64,000 nt of DNA from Gemmatimonadota bacterium (GCA_028873695.1 JAPPNU010000017.1:110544-174543), one strand, 5' to 3'. Positions 34,751 to 43,906 are shown, numbered from the stretch's first letter. The notes: a model not told the origin generated them from the letters alone. Numbers and translations are program-made.

Positions 34751-36517
34751 TCAACCCGCGTCTTCCACGGCCGGGTTGCCGGCAAACTGCTGGTTGATGA
34801 GGTCTCTGTATTTCCCGTTCGGGATTTTCATCAATGACTCGTGATTGCCGCGTTCGACGATTTCACCCCGGTACATGACCAGAATCAGATCGGCATTCAC
34901 GACGGTTGACAGCCTGTGGGCGATAACGAAGGACGTCCGTCCTTTCAGGACGTTGGCCATCGCGCTCTGTATCAGGGCCTCGGAGAGCGAATCCAGCGCC
35001 GACGTGGCCTCGTCCAGAATCATTATTGCCGGATCCGTCAGCACCGCCCTGGCAATGGCCAGTCGCTGCTTTTCTCCCACCGAAAGCCTGATGCCGCCGT
35101 CTCCCACCCTGGAGTCGTATCCGTCCCGCGTTCGCATGGCGAATTCATGGATTTCGCCAACCTTCGCGGCATCTATTATCTGCCGTTCCGATGCCCCGGA
35201 ATTTCCGTAGAAGAGATTCTCGCGCAACGTCGTATTGAAGAGTACCGAGTCCTGCAGCACCTGCCCCACCTGTTTCCGGAGGGACGTCATCCGGACGTCG
35301 CGAATATCGTACCCGTCCACCGTAATGGCGCCTTCAGTAACGTCGTAATAGCGCATCAGCAGGCTGGTCAGCGTGGACTTTCCGCATCCCGTGTGCCCCA
35401 CCAGCGCAACCGTCTGACCGGGATGCACGTCGAGGCAGATATGCTTCAATACGGGTTCGCCGGTGTTGTACTCGAACCAGACGCCGTCGAAAACGACGTG
35501 CCCGCGCAGGGGGGGAAGATCGACCGCATGAGACGTGTCCCGGACTTCAACCGGATGGTCCAGCACCTCGTAGATCCGGTCCACGGATACCATCATCTGT
35601 TCGAATCGAATCCCGACGTTCATCAGATTCAATATCGGCTCGAATACGCGCATGGCATACGAGAGGAACGCCATAACGGCGCCGTACGTCATTTCTCCCT
35701 GGATAACGAAATAACAGCCCAGGCAGAAGATCAGGGTATTGCGCAGCCCCGAGACCACCCAGAAGCCCGCGCTGGCCGACGCACGGTGCGTCTGCGTCTG
35801 CATCGCGTACGAAAGGCCCTCCCTGGTCTCCGCCGCGAACGCCCGGTCCTCGCGTCTTTCGCGACCGTAGGCCTTGACCAGCCTCGCGCCGCTGAGACGC
35901 TCCTGCAGCCCCACGGATACATCGTCCATTTGCCGCCGCCACCGCCGGCTCGTTGCGCGTATGGGACCTACGAATATCCTGTAATTGACCAGATACAGGG
36001 GGATCAGAACGGTCATCAGCAGTGCCATTTTCCAGTTCAGCCCGTAGCAGATCCCCACGGCCGCGACGACCGATACGAAATCGGTAATCACCCGCAGCAT
36101 CTGCATGGAGACCATCTGCCTCACCGTTGCCACGTCCCCCATCATCCGCGACATGACTTTGCCGGTACCCATTTCGTCATGGTATCCCAGGGAGAGCCTG
36201 AAAATGTGTTCATATAACGTCAGCCGGACTTTCATGATCAGGCGGCTGGATACATAGGAAAACGTAAATGCGTTCAACACCCGCAGTCCGGCGGCGAGTA
36301 CCGGTACGAGGATCAGCAGTGCCAGCGCCGCCTCCAGCATCTCCCATCTGCCCACCACGATAACCTCGTCTATGATATACATGGTGATCAGCGGCGGCGC
36401 CATTTCGAGGAGGGCCAGCAGAACGATCAGGCCCAGCGCAGCCGCAAGTCGCGGTGCGTAGGGCCTGACGAATTGCAGCAATTTTCGGAAGTTTTCAGAT
36501 TTCGAACGTGGTTCCAC
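34751..36517 (-). CDS. ABC exporter half-transporter, consensus Walker B subunit
   Basis: A 588-residue TMD-NBD protein starting at GTG 36517, eight bases after GGGAG. Helices fill residues ~20-310 with the coupling-helix region QERLSGARLVKAYGRERRE near 205. The NBD has Walker A GHTGCGKST near 372, Walker B MILDEATSALD with the catalytic glutamate near 500 and the H-loop FVIAHRLST. Its signature, LSVGEKQRL near 476, deviates from LSGGQ. Paired with the downstream subunit this gives one full ATP site (this Walker B plus the partner's LSGGQ) and one degenerate site. The genes are 49 bases apart and clearly form one heterodimer. Confidence 0.92.
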   Translation of the reverse strand: MEPRSKSENFRKLLQFVRPYAPRLAAALGLIVLLALLEMAPPLITMYIIDEVIVVGRWEMLEAALALLILVPVLAAGLRVLNAFTFSYVSSRLIMKVRLTLYEHIFRLSLGYHDEMGTGKVMSRMMGDVATVRQMVSMQMLRVITDFVSVVAAVGICYGLNWKMALLMTVLIPLYLVNYRIFVGPIRATSRRWRRQMDDVSVGLQERLSGARLVKAYGRERREDRAFAAETREGLSYAMQTQTHRASASAGFWVVSGLRNTLIFCLGCYFVIQGEMTYGAVMAFLSYAMRVFEPILNLMNVGIRFEQMMVSVDRIYEVLDHPVEVRDTSHAVDLPPLRGHVVFDGVWFEYNTGEPVLKHICLDVHPGQTVALVGHTGCGKSTLTSLLMRYYDVTEGAITVDGYDIRDVRMTSLRKQVGQVLQDSVLFNTTLRENLFYGNSGASERQIIDAAKVGEIHEFAMRTRDGYDSRVGDGGIRLSVGEKQRLAIARAVLTDPAIMILDEATSALDSLSEALIQSAMANVLKGRTSFVIAHRLSTVVNADLILVMYRGEIVERGNHESLMKIPNGKYRDLINQQFAGNPAVEDAG

Positions 36518-36882
36518 CGTTGAATCTCCCACCCTGTGTGCGGAAATTATCGTGATCGAAACCGGCCGCAAGGCAGCTTAATATAAATATAATAATCCGG
36601 GTTTCCAACATTCGGCAATGGAACGATGGCCTCGCCTTCCGTGGATGTTTCCGTGCGCACAGGAGCCGGGCGCAGCGAAAAACCGCCAAATCCGGTCGAG
36701 CGTTACTTGGAACTCTTCCTGCCGTTGCCGACGGCAGGCCGCTTTCTCTTGCATGTTCACCTGTGTTCGGACATGATTTAAAGGTGGAACGCCTCTGGCC
36801 TGTCTTCAGGCGTTCGTTCATGATAAAACTCGCCTGAGAATAGCTTCGTTTTTTCTCGACCGCCTCCCGGAACTTCGCCCCT
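36518..36882. other. Intergenic region between divergent operons
   Basis: The 365 bases hold the minus-strand promoter at 36580-36608 and an AT-rich stretch (36575-36598). No small gene or RNA was recognised in the remainder. Confidence 0.5.
36580..36608 (-). promoter_or_regulatory. Promoter for the ABC exporter operon
   Basis: On the minus strand TTGGAA (36608-36603) and TATATT (36585-36580) are 17 bases apart. The -10 ends 62 bases before the GTG at 36517. Confidence 0.5.
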
Positions 36883-38106
36883 GTGGACGTTTCCAGCCTG
36901 ACCATCTCCCAGGTCCGCGATCTCCTGCGTCGTCCTGAGGATATCGACGCGATCCTCCTGGATTTACTGGATGCCGATCCTCGCGCCGGCGTGCGCCGCC
37001 TGGCGCTCACGGAGCGTCGCCGAAGGAAATCCGTTGCGACCGAACGCGCGCGCCTTGAAAAAATGCGCGTTCTGGAGGAACAACTGTACCAACGGGGCCT
37101 GTGCCGCATTGCGGGTGTAGACGAAGCCGGACGAGGACCCCTGGCGGGTCCGGTGGTGGCCGCTGCGGTGATCCTTCCCAGGGAGGCCCTGATTTCCGGC
37201 CTGAACGACTCCAAGGTACTCACCCCGGAAAAGCGGTCGAATCTTTACGAGCGGATCACCGAGACCGCTGTCGCGCATGGCATCGGCGAGGCATCGGCCC
37301 TGGAAATCGACCGCATCAATATCCTGCAGGCCACCTATCTTGCCATGCGCCGCGCTATCGAGCGGCTTGGCGTCCCGCCCGAACGCGTTCTCGTGGACGG
37401 CACCGGCGTTCCGGGGAGTCCGTTTCCCGAATCCGCCGTAATCGACGGCGACGCCGCCTCGCAGTCCATCGCGGCCGCATCCATTCTCGCAAAGGTGACA
37501 AGAGACCGCCAGATGGCAGCCTTCCACAACGAATTTCCCGAATACGGTTTCGCAGATCACAAGGGGTACGGAAGCGCAAGACACCGGAAGGCCCTCCGCG
37601 CGCATGGCCCATGCCGGATCCACCGGCTGTCCTTTAGAGGGGTGCGGCCGGCCGGCCATTCCGATAGCGCGTTGCCACTGGCCGAAACAACCGGTGGCGG
37701 GGCCGACGAGGACGGGCGCGCGCCTCGCGCCGGGAATGTGCAATCCCTGCTTTTCCGGACGGGAAAGCGAGGGGAGAACGCAGCAGCGGCCCTGCTCGCA
37801 AGGACGGGATTCCGGATACTCCGGCGGAATTTCCGTGCGGCGGGCGGAGAAGTCGACTTGATCGCATCGACGGCGCATGATCTTGTGTTTATCGAAGTGA
37901 AGACCTCCGCCGCAAAGGGCTTTGGCCCCCCCGAAACCCGCGTAACGCCGGAAAAACAGCGCCAGATCGCACGTGTCGCCAGGGCGTACCTTCAACGCCA
38001 TCCTGCCCCCGGTCTGGCGCCCCGTTTCGACGTGATCGCCGTCCATTTCGGCAGCGGCCCGCCTCGAATCCGGCATCTCCAGGCCGCATTTCGACCGGAA
38101 ATCTGA
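36883..38106 (+). CDS. rnhB: Ribonuclease HII fused to a YraN/UPF0102 nuclease-like domain
   Basis: One uninterrupted 407-residue frame from GTG 36883. Residues 1-75 resemble the N-terminal extension of Bacillus-type RNase HII. The RNase HII core follows: catalytic Asp80 and Glu81 in VDEAGRGPLAGP, Asp172 in VDGTGVP, Asp190 in GDAASQSIAAASILAKVTRD and HKGYGSARHRKAL near 226. After a ~35-residue linker, residues ~294-400 are a complete UPF0102 domain: GKRGENAAAALL, GGEVDLIA (Glu323, Asp325) and VFIEVK (Glu338, Lys340), a restriction-nuclease-like set. RNase HII removes single ribonucleotides from DNA and RNA primers; YraN's role is unclear. In many genomes the two are adjacent separate genes. 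GTG lacks a strong Shine-Dalgarno. Confidence 0.92.
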   Translation: MDVSSLTISQVRDLLRRPEDIDAILLDLLDADPRAGVRRLALTERRRRKSVATERARLEKMRVLEEQLYQRGLCRIAGVDEAGRGPLAGPVVAAAVILPREALISGLNDSKVLTPEKRSNLYERITETAVAHGIGEASALEIDRINILQATYLAMRRAIERLGVPPERVLVDGTGVPGSPFPESAVIDGDAASQSIAAASILAKVTRDRQMAAFHNEFPEYGFADHKGYGSARHRKALRAHGPCRIHRLSFRGVRPAGHSDSALPLAETTGGGADEDGRAPRAGNVQSLLFRTGKRGENAAAALLARTGFRILRRNFRAAGGEVDLIASTAHDLVFIEVKTSAAKGFGPPETRVTPEKQRQIARVARAYLQRHPAPGLAPRFDVIAVHFGSGPPRIRHLQAAFRPEI

Positions 38107-38112
38107 TAACTC

Positions 38113-38141
38113 TTGACAATGGGTCGACTTGTGTGTATCTT
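38113..38141 (+). promoter_or_regulatory. Sigma70-type promoter for hisS-aspS
   Basis: A consensus TTGACA (38113-38118), a 17-base spacer and TATCTT (38136-38141) lie 50 bases before the hisS ATG, directly after the rnhB stop. Confidence 0.7.
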
Positions 38142-38191
38142 TGTCGATTTGACTGAAAATCAAGGGCTTATCCAACTCAAATCGGAACAGA

Positions 38192-39481
38192 ATGGCGACT
38201 GACCTCATCCCCCGAGTCAAGGGCGTCAGGGATTTCTACCCTGAAGACTGGGCACTGCAGAAGTGGCTGGGTGAAACGTGCATCGGGCTTGGGGCCGGCT
38301 TCGGCTACCAGGAATACGAAGGCCCGATCGTGGAGTACCTGGACCTTTACCTGGGCAAGACGAGCGAGGAAATCGTGGGCCGGCAGACGTTCAAGTTAAC
38401 CGGTCGCGACGAAAAGCCCCTGGTCCTTCGTCCGGAACTTACGCCGACGCTCGCGCGCATGGTCGCCCAGCAGGAAAACCGCCTCGTCTTTCCGTTGCGC
38501 TGGCAATCCTACGGACGATTCTATCGGTACGAACGCCCGCAACGCGGCAGGGGAAGGTCGTTCTTTCAATGGAACATCGACCTTCTAGGAAGCGATACGC
38601 TCCATGCCGACGTCGAAATCATCACGATCGCCTGCGAGTTCCTGCGGACCCTCGGATTGTCTGCCGATCAGGTGACCGTAAGGCTCAACGATCGAATGGG
38701 CCTCGAATCCCATCTCATCCGCACCCTCGGGCTGCTCTCGGCCCAGATCCGGCCCCTGTTCGCCATCGTCGACCGGATCGAAAGGATGCCCTTCGAAAAA
38801 TTCAGCGGCGCCCTGGCGGAACTCGGCCTGGGCTCAGAGCAGATCGACGGGCTTGTCGAGGTGCTGGAGAGCAAAGACCCGGGGTTTTCACCGCGGCTTG
38901 AACGGGTCGTCCGGCTGCTTGAAATGAACCATGTATCCGAATACGTCGAACCCGACCCCGGGATCGTGCGCGGATTCGACTATTACACCGGCGTCGTCTT
39001 CGAAGCCTGGGCGAAGGGTTCACTCAGGCGCGCCCTTTTCGGCGGCGGGCGATACGACAATCTGACTTTGCAGGTCGGCGGCAGAATGCCGGTGCCCGGC
39101 GTCGGGTTTGCCGTTGGCGACATGGCGATTACCGAACTGCTGAAAGAATCCGATCTGCTCGGCCATCCGCCCGCGCCGATCGCGGAACTGCTGGTTACGG
39201 TCTTTTCGGAAGATACGGCCGAACACGCCGCGGCATATGCGCGCCTGGCCAGATCGCAGGGTCTCGCCGTGGAACTCGGCCTCAACCCCGGCCAGCGCCT
39301 GGACCGGCAGCTGAAATACGCTCACCGTAAGGGAATCCCGTTCGTCACGATCATCGGACCCGACGAGATTCGATCGAAAACCGTTCAGTTGAAGAATCTG
39401 GCGACCGGCGAACAGACCGTACTGCCCGCCGGCGACGGCGGCAAACTCGCAGAGCGCATCAGGAATATGGGTCAACTCTGA
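38192..39481 (+). CDS. hisS: Histidyl-tRNA synthetase
   Basis: A 429-residue class II synthetase that charges tRNA-His. Motif 1 lies in the first 60 residues (GVRDFYPEDW, YEGPIVEY), motif 2 is RYERPQRGRGRSFFQWNIDLLG (residues about 112-133, where many bacterial enzymes read KGRYREF), the histidine-binding signatures are the RGFDYYTGVVFE near 260 and GGGRYDNL near 283, and motif 3 is PGVGFAVGDM near 302. The anticodon-binding domain is residues ~330-429. The motif 2 wording resembles the branch seen in Chloroflexi-like and some eukaryotic-type enzymes, possibly an old transfer. aspS follows after 70 bases. Confidence 0.96.
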   Translation: MATDLIPRVKGVRDFYPEDWALQKWLGETCIGLGAGFGYQEYEGPIVEYLDLYLGKTSEEIVGRQTFKLTGRDEKPLVLRPELTPTLARMVAQQENRLVFPLRWQSYGRFYRYERPQRGRGRSFFQWNIDLLGSDTLHADVEIITIACEFLRTLGLSADQVTVRLNDRMGLESHLIRTLGLLSAQIRPLFAIVDRIERMPFEKFSGALAELGLGSEQIDGLVEVLESKDPGFSPRLERVVRLLEMNHVSEYVEPDPGIVRGFDYYTGVVFEAWAKGSLRRALFGGGRYDNLTLQVGGRMPVPGVGFAVGDMAITELLKESDLLGHPPAPIAELLVTVFSEDTAEHAAAYARLARSQGLAVELGLNPGQRLDRQLKYAHRKGIPFVTIIGPDEIRSKTVQLKNLATGEQTVLPAGDGGKLAERIRNMGQL

Positions 39482-39551
39482 ACACATGGTGCGCGGACAT
39501 GCCTCGCCGGCGCGCCCGCGTAACGATTCGTACGATTACGGAGCCTTGAAT

Positions 39552-41348
39552 ATGGCGGAATCCCTTGGCGACTGGAAACGCACGCACTCGTGCGGCGACC
39601 TGCGCGCCCGCGACATAGGCAGACAGGTCACCCTGATGGGGTGGGTCTCCAAACGCAGGGACCACGGCGGCGTGATTTTTGCCGACCTGCGGGATCGGGA
39701 CGGGCTGACGCAGGTCGTGTTCCGACCCGATCTGAATCCCGGGATCCACCGGAACGCGGAGGCCATACGAAACGAATTCGTCCTGGCGATCAGGGGAAGG
39801 GTGGAATCCCGGCCGGAAGGCATGGCCAACCCCAACCTGCCCACTGGCGAAATCGACGTCGAAGCATCCGAACTGAAGATACTGAATGAATCGGAAACAC
39901 CGCCGTTTCTCATCGAAGCGGAATCGGATGCCAACGAAGAGATCAGGCTCCGCCATCGTTACCTCGACCTTCGCCGCCCGGACCTGCAGGCCGACATCCT
40001 GCTGCGGCACCGCATATCGCAGGCGACGCGAAAATTCCTGTCGGACAACGGCTTTATCGAGGTCGAAACACCGTTTCTGATGAAGAGTACGCCGGAAGGT
40101 GCGCGTGACTATCTGGTGCCAAGCCGGATCAACCCGGGTCATTTCTACGCTCTGCCGCAGTCCCCGCAAACCTACAAGCAGTTGATTATGGTGGCCGGAT
40201 TCGACCGGTATTTTCAAATTGTGCGCTGCTTCAGGGACGAAGACCTGCGCGGCGACCGGCAGCCCGAATTCACGCAAATCGACATTGAGATGTCATTCGT
40301 CGACGAAGAGGACGTCATGGAAGCGGCCGAGCGGCTCACTGCCGGCCTTTTCACGGAGATCCTGGATATCGACCTGCCTCGCCCCTTTCCACGCATCACC
40401 CACGGGGAAGCGATCGACACCTACGGATCCGACAAGCCGGACACCCGATTCGGTTTTGAAATCGTCGACCTGGCCGCGGCAGCCGAAGCCTCCGACTTCC
40501 GGGTGTTCAAACGGGTGCTTTCCGACGGCGGCCAGGTTCGCGGAATCAACGCGAAAGGATGCGGCGGGTTCTCGCGCAAGCAGATAGACGATCTGGGCGT
40601 CTTTGCCAGCGAATTCGGCGCCAGGGGACTCGCCTGGATCAGGGTGACCGACGGCGGCATGGAATCGGCCATCGTGAAATTCTTCCCCGAACAGGCGCAA
40701 ACCCTCCTGAAGCGGGCCCTGAAGGCCCAACCCGGCGATCTGCTGCTGTTCGCGGCCGACCAGCCGGCGGTCGTGGCGGAAGTACTCGGCAACCTTCGCC
40801 TGAAGCTGGCGGATCAGCTGAAACTGCTGGACCGCGATGACTTCAGCTTCTGCTGGGTGACGCAATTCCCCCTCGTGGAATGGGATCCGCGCGAGAAACG
40901 CTATGCGGCGTGCCATCACCCGTTCACTTCGCCCGTAGACGAGGACGTCGCAAAAATGGAAACGGACCCATCGGGCGTGCGTGCGCGGGCGTACGACCTC
41001 GTGCTGAACGGAAACGAAATCGCGGGAGGCAGCATTCGTATCCACCGAAGGGAAATTCAGGAAAAAATGTTCGACCTTCTGGACGTCTCTCCGGCTGAGG
41101 CGGAAGAAAAGTTCGGTTTTCTCCTCGATGCGTTCCGCTTTGGCGCGCCTCCCCACGGCGGTATCGCCTTCGGCTACGACCGCCTGGTCGCCCTGATGGC
41201 GGGAAGGGACTACATCCGCGACGTGATCGCCTTCCCCAAAACCAACAATGCCGCCTCGCTGATGGACGGCGCTCCGTCGGCGGTCGACGCGGACCAGTTG
41301 GGAGAACTCGGTATCCGGTTGTCGGGCAGTGATTCGGCACGTCCCTGA
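39552..41348 (+). CDS. aspS: Aspartyl-tRNA synthetase
   Basis: A 598-residue bacterial-type class II synthetase; ATG 39552 has GGAG eight bases upstream. An N-terminal OB-fold anticodon-binding domain (MGWVSKRRDHGGVIFADLRD, residues ~34-53) is followed by the catalytic core with motif 1 (GFIEVETPFLMKSTPEGARD), motif 2 (FRDEDLRGDRQPEFTQID), the bacterial GAD insertion (about 285-420) and motif 3 (GIAFGYDRLVALMAG) near 555. The length with GAD domain is normal. It shares a transcript with hisS, a common arrangement. Whether it is discriminating or also charges tRNA-Asn cannot be decided here. Confidence 0.96.
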   Translation: MAESLGDWKRTHSCGDLRARDIGRQVTLMGWVSKRRDHGGVIFADLRDRDGLTQVVFRPDLNPGIHRNAEAIRNEFVLAIRGRVESRPEGMANPNLPTGEIDVEASELKILNESETPPFLIEAESDANEEIRLRHRYLDLRRPDLQADILLRHRISQATRKFLSDNGFIEVETPFLMKSTPEGARDYLVPSRINPGHFYALPQSPQTYKQLIMVAGFDRYFQIVRCFRDEDLRGDRQPEFTQIDIEMSFVDEEDVMEAAERLTAGLFTEILDIDLPRPFPRITHGEAIDTYGSDKPDTRFGFEIVDLAAAAEASDFRVFKRVLSDGGQVRGINAKGCGGFSRKQIDDLGVFASEFGARGLAWIRVTDGGMESAIVKFFPEQAQTLLKRALKAQPGDLLLFAADQPAVVAEVLGNLRLKLADQLKLLDRDDFSFCWVTQFPLVEWDPREKRYAACHHPFTSPVDEDVAKMETDPSGVRARAYDLVLNGNEIAGGSIRIHRREIQEKMFDLLDVSPAEAEEKFGFLLDAFRFGAPPHGGIAFGYDRLVALMAGRDYIRDVIAFPKTNNAASLMDGAPSAVDADQLGELGIRLSGSDSARP

Positions 41349-41396
41349 ACCCCGCAGACGCGTTTTCCCGCAAGCGTTAATCCGGATTTTTTTACT

Positions 41397-41425
41397 TGAC
41401 TTCATCCCGTTCTTGTTGTAATTTG
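41397..41425 (+). promoter_or_regulatory. Promoter upstream of the lipoprotein/LysM genes
   Basis: TTGACT (41397-41402) and TAATTT (41420-41425) with a 17-base spacer. The ATG of the lipoprotein gene is 135 bases downstream. Confidence 0.5.
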
Positions 41426-41559
41426 GGGACATAAATGTAGCCCCGTCAGACGGTGATTTGGCGCGCATTTTGCCGCACTGACTGTAGTTGCCGTTTTCGG
41501 TTTGCCTGTCAATTCATCGTCCTATCAACGCATGAACACGTGTCCCCAAGGAGACATCG

Positions 41560-41835
41560 ATGGCAAAGCGCAATTTGATGGATCGTTTTACGGGATTTGG
41601 CGTCGTGCTGGCGCTGTTCTTGCTGCCGCTTCTGTCGGGCTGTATTGCCATGGCCTCTGACGAAGATCTCCAGATGCTGGAGGAGGCGCGGAACAACGCG
41701 CGGGCGGCCGAAGCGGATCTGAATGCCTGTCGGCAGAAACGGGCCGAACTGGAACGCACGCTGGCCGAAAAGAAACAGGAACTTCAAAGACTGACCGCCG
41801 ACAGGGACGCCGTGCAGAACGCCATGAATCCGTAA
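41560..41835 (+). CDS. Small coiled-coil lipoprotein
   Basis: A 91-residue protein; AAGGAG lies six bases before ATG 41560. Residues 1-27 are a lipoprotein signal peptide ending in the lipobox LLSGC, with Cys28 as the lipidated residue after processing. The rest (about 35-88) is a charged heptad-rich helix, LQMLEEARNNARAAEADLN onward, like Lpp- or DUF4398-type outer-membrane spacers. It sits 16 bases before the LysM gene on the same transcript, and both encode envelope proteins with coiled coils, so they may form one periplasmic complex (inference). Confidence 0.75.
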   Translation: MAKRNLMDRFTGFGVVLALFLLPLLSGCIAMASDEDLQMLEEARNNARAAEADLNACRQKRAELERTLAEKKQELQRLTADRDAVQNAMNP

Positions 41836-41851
41836 TGGAAAGGAGTTTCCA

Positions 41852-42700
41852 GTGAAGAATCGTAAACACATCGGGTTTTCGCTTGTCTGCGCCGCGCTGG
41901 CAATAGCCCTTGTCCCGCTGGCCGCCTCTGCCCAGTCGGACGGAATGACGTACGAAGAATATGAAATGCAGCTTGCAAGCGTGCAGCAGGAGATCCAGGA
42001 AATCAAGCAGAAGACACAGGAGTGCAAGGACGCGGGCGACAAGGTCGCACAGCAGATCGCCGACGTGGAGGCGCAGATCGCAAGTACCCTGCAGGAGCTC
42101 CTGAATCTGGTTGGCTGTCCCGATCAGGCATGCATCGACGCTTACATGGCCGCACTGGATCGTGTCGAGGGCCAGTTGAGGGCCCTGATGAATCTTCCCG
42201 ATGCCGATCTCTTCGACCAGCGGGATCACTTCGATGCAATTTCCGAAGAGGTCGAGGGTCTCAAGCAGAACAGGATCCGCCATCTCCCCAGAGCGAGCAA
42301 GAAGCTCAAGAGCATCACGCAACTCATCGAGAGGATTGCCGCGCGGATGCCCGCGAAGAAGATCAAGGACTACACGGTGCTTCGCAACGACAATCTCTGG
42401 AACATCGCCAAGAGCGAGGACATATACGATAATGCCTACCTCTGGCCCCGCATTTATCTCGAAAACCGGGACAAGATCAGGCATCCGGATCTAATCTACC
42501 CCGATTGGGTGCTGCAGATTCCTTTTGGCGTCGACAGAGGGCAGCACCTCGTCCTCCAGGGCCATACGCTCACTAGTATTGCCGGAATGATCTACAACGA
42601 CCCGACGAAATGGCACCGCATTTATCGGGCGAACAAATCGCAGATCAGGGATCCGAACCTGATCTTCCCTGCACAGGTCATAGACGTACCCGAAGACTGA
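41852..42700 (+). CDS. Secreted coiled-coil protein with two LysM-like domains
   Basis: A 282-residue protein starting at GTG 41852, six bases after GGAG. Residues 1-27 form a Sec signal peptide ending VPLAASAQS. Residues ~33-110 are a coiled coil with two cysteines in LVGCPDQACIDAY that may pair. Two LysM-type repeats end the protein: YTVLRNDNLWNIAKSE to VLQIPF (about 170-222) and HLVLQGHTLTSIAGMIYND to VIDVPED (about 228-282). LysM domains bind peptidoglycan glycans, so it probably sits on the wall in the periplasm. It is followed by a strong terminator. Confidence 0.82.
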   Translation: MKNRKHIGFSLVCAALAIALVPLAASAQSDGMTYEEYEMQLASVQQEIQEIKQKTQECKDAGDKVAQQIADVEAQIASTLQELLNLVGCPDQACIDAYMAALDRVEGQLRALMNLPDADLFDQRDHFDAISEEVEGLKQNRIRHLPRASKKLKSITQLIERIAARMPAKKIKDYTVLRNDNLWNIAKSEDIYDNAYLWPRIYLENRDKIRHPDLIYPDWVLQIPFGVDRGQHLVLQGHTLTSIAGMIYNDPTKWHRIYRANKSQIRDPNLIFPAQVIDVPED

Positions 42701-42787
42701 CGGAGATCAGCACACGACCGCTCCGAACCGCGGAGTTTTGCGTCCTCAAAATATGGAAAGCGACTCACACCACGAATAAGACCTCTG

Positions 42788-42834
42788 AAAAGCTCTCGTT
42801 CCCGGAGTCTGGCCGGAACGGGGGCTTTTTTTAT
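42788..42834 (+). terminator. Rho-independent terminator after the LysM gene
   Basis: AAGCTCTCGTTCC pairs imperfectly with GGAACGGGGGCTT over a short inner loop, followed by a run of T (42826-42832). It ends three to five bases before the GTG proposed for phoH, so phoH expression must either use read-through or start within or just after it. Confidence 0.8.
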
Positions 42835-42836
42835 TT

Positions 42837-43856
42837 GTGAAAAGACCTGACCTGTTGAGAACTCCAACCTTATCTCATCAGCTGTCCATTCAAGGCGTTG
42901 ACCCCCTCACATTGTACGGGCACAACGACGTCAACCTTCTGGCGCTCGAAGCCCGATACGGCGTCCACGTAACTGCCCGCGGCGAAACCGTCACAATTAC
43001 CGGCCCAGCCTACAAAGTGCGGCATGTTTCCGGTCTGCTGGAGGAGATGGTCTCGTGCCTGCGGCGCGGCGATGAGGCCGAACAGGGAGACGGGTCGACG
43101 AAAACAGATTACGACAACGGGGCATCCGCGGCAGAGAAGACCGTTCTGGTCACCCAGAAGTGCGTGATTCGGCCCCGCTCGGACGCTCAACAGCAATATG
43201 TGACGGGAATAGAAAAATTCGATATCGTCTTTGGAATCGGCCCCGCCGGCACCGGCAAGACGTACCTCGCCGTCGCCTGCGCCGCCGCGGCTCTCAAGCG
43301 CAAGGAAGTGTCGAGGATCATCCTGACCCGTCCCGCGGTCGAGGCCGGAGAGAACCTCGGCTTTCTGCCAGGCGACATCCAGGACAAGGTCGATCCCTAT
43401 CTGCGCCCGTTGTACGACGCATTGCGGGACATGATTCCCGGCGAACATATGCAACACCTCCTCGAAAACCGTACGTTGGAAATCGCACCGCTGGCATTCA
43501 TGCGGGGACGTACGCTCAACAACGCGTTCGTCATTCTGGACGAAGCCCAGAATACGACCATCAACCAGATGAAGATGTTTCTCACGCGTTTGGGCGCCAA
43601 CTCCAAGGCGGTCGTCAATGGCGACGTCACGCAGATCGACCTGCCGCCCGACGAAGTGTCCGGACTCGTACACGTTCATCGGATTCTCTCGCATATCGAG
43701 GCCGTGCGGTTCGTGCAGTTTACGGAGAAGGACGTCGTTCGTCACGCGCTGGTCCGAAAAATCATCTCCGCGTACGACCGGTACGAGAGTGAAAAGAGGC
43801 TCGGTACATCGAACGGCTCCGACGCGGACAACGGCGCCGAAGCGCGTGAATTGTAA
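42837..43856 (+). CDS. phoH: PhoH family ATPase
   Basis: A 339-residue protein. GTG 42837 sits directly after a terminator without a visible Shine-Dalgarno, but family-conserved residues (LTLYGHNDVNLLALE) begin at ~24, so the true start cannot be much further in. Walker A is GPAGTGKT (135-142) and Walker B is VILDEAQNTT near 235; LTRPAVEAGENLGFLPGD near 160 is the PhoH block, and NGDVTQIDLP near 260 is typical. PhoH-like ATPases act with YbeY and YbeZ-type partners in RNA processing and ribosome maturation. ybeY lies two genes downstream, matching the widespread phoH-pgpH-ybeY order. Confidence 0.93.
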   Translation: MKRPDLLRTPTLSHQLSIQGVDPLTLYGHNDVNLLALEARYGVHVTARGETVTITGPAYKVRHVSGLLEEMVSCLRRGDEAEQGDGSTKTDYDNGASAAEKTVLVTQKCVIRPRSDAQQQYVTGIEKFDIVFGIGPAGTGKTYLAVACAAAALKRKEVSRIILTRPAVEAGENLGFLPGDIQDKVDPYLRPLYDALRDMIPGEHMQHLLENRTLEIAPLAFMRGRTLNNAFVILDEAQNTTINQMKMFLTRLGANSKAVVNGDVTQIDLPPDEVSGLVHVHRILSHIEAVRFVQFTEKDVVRHALVRKIISAYDRYESEKRLGTSNGSDADNGAEAREL

Positions 43857-43906
43857 GAAGCCGCTTTTAAAACGTCGGCAGGCTCCCGGACGCTTTTTCA
43901 GTCTCG

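Noticed and set aside
34916..36217. Plus-strand open frame of 433 codons
   Set aside because: It is antisense to the ABC exporter subunit.
36964..38220. Minus-strand open frame of 418 codons
   Set aside because: It is antisense to the RNase HII-YraN fusion.
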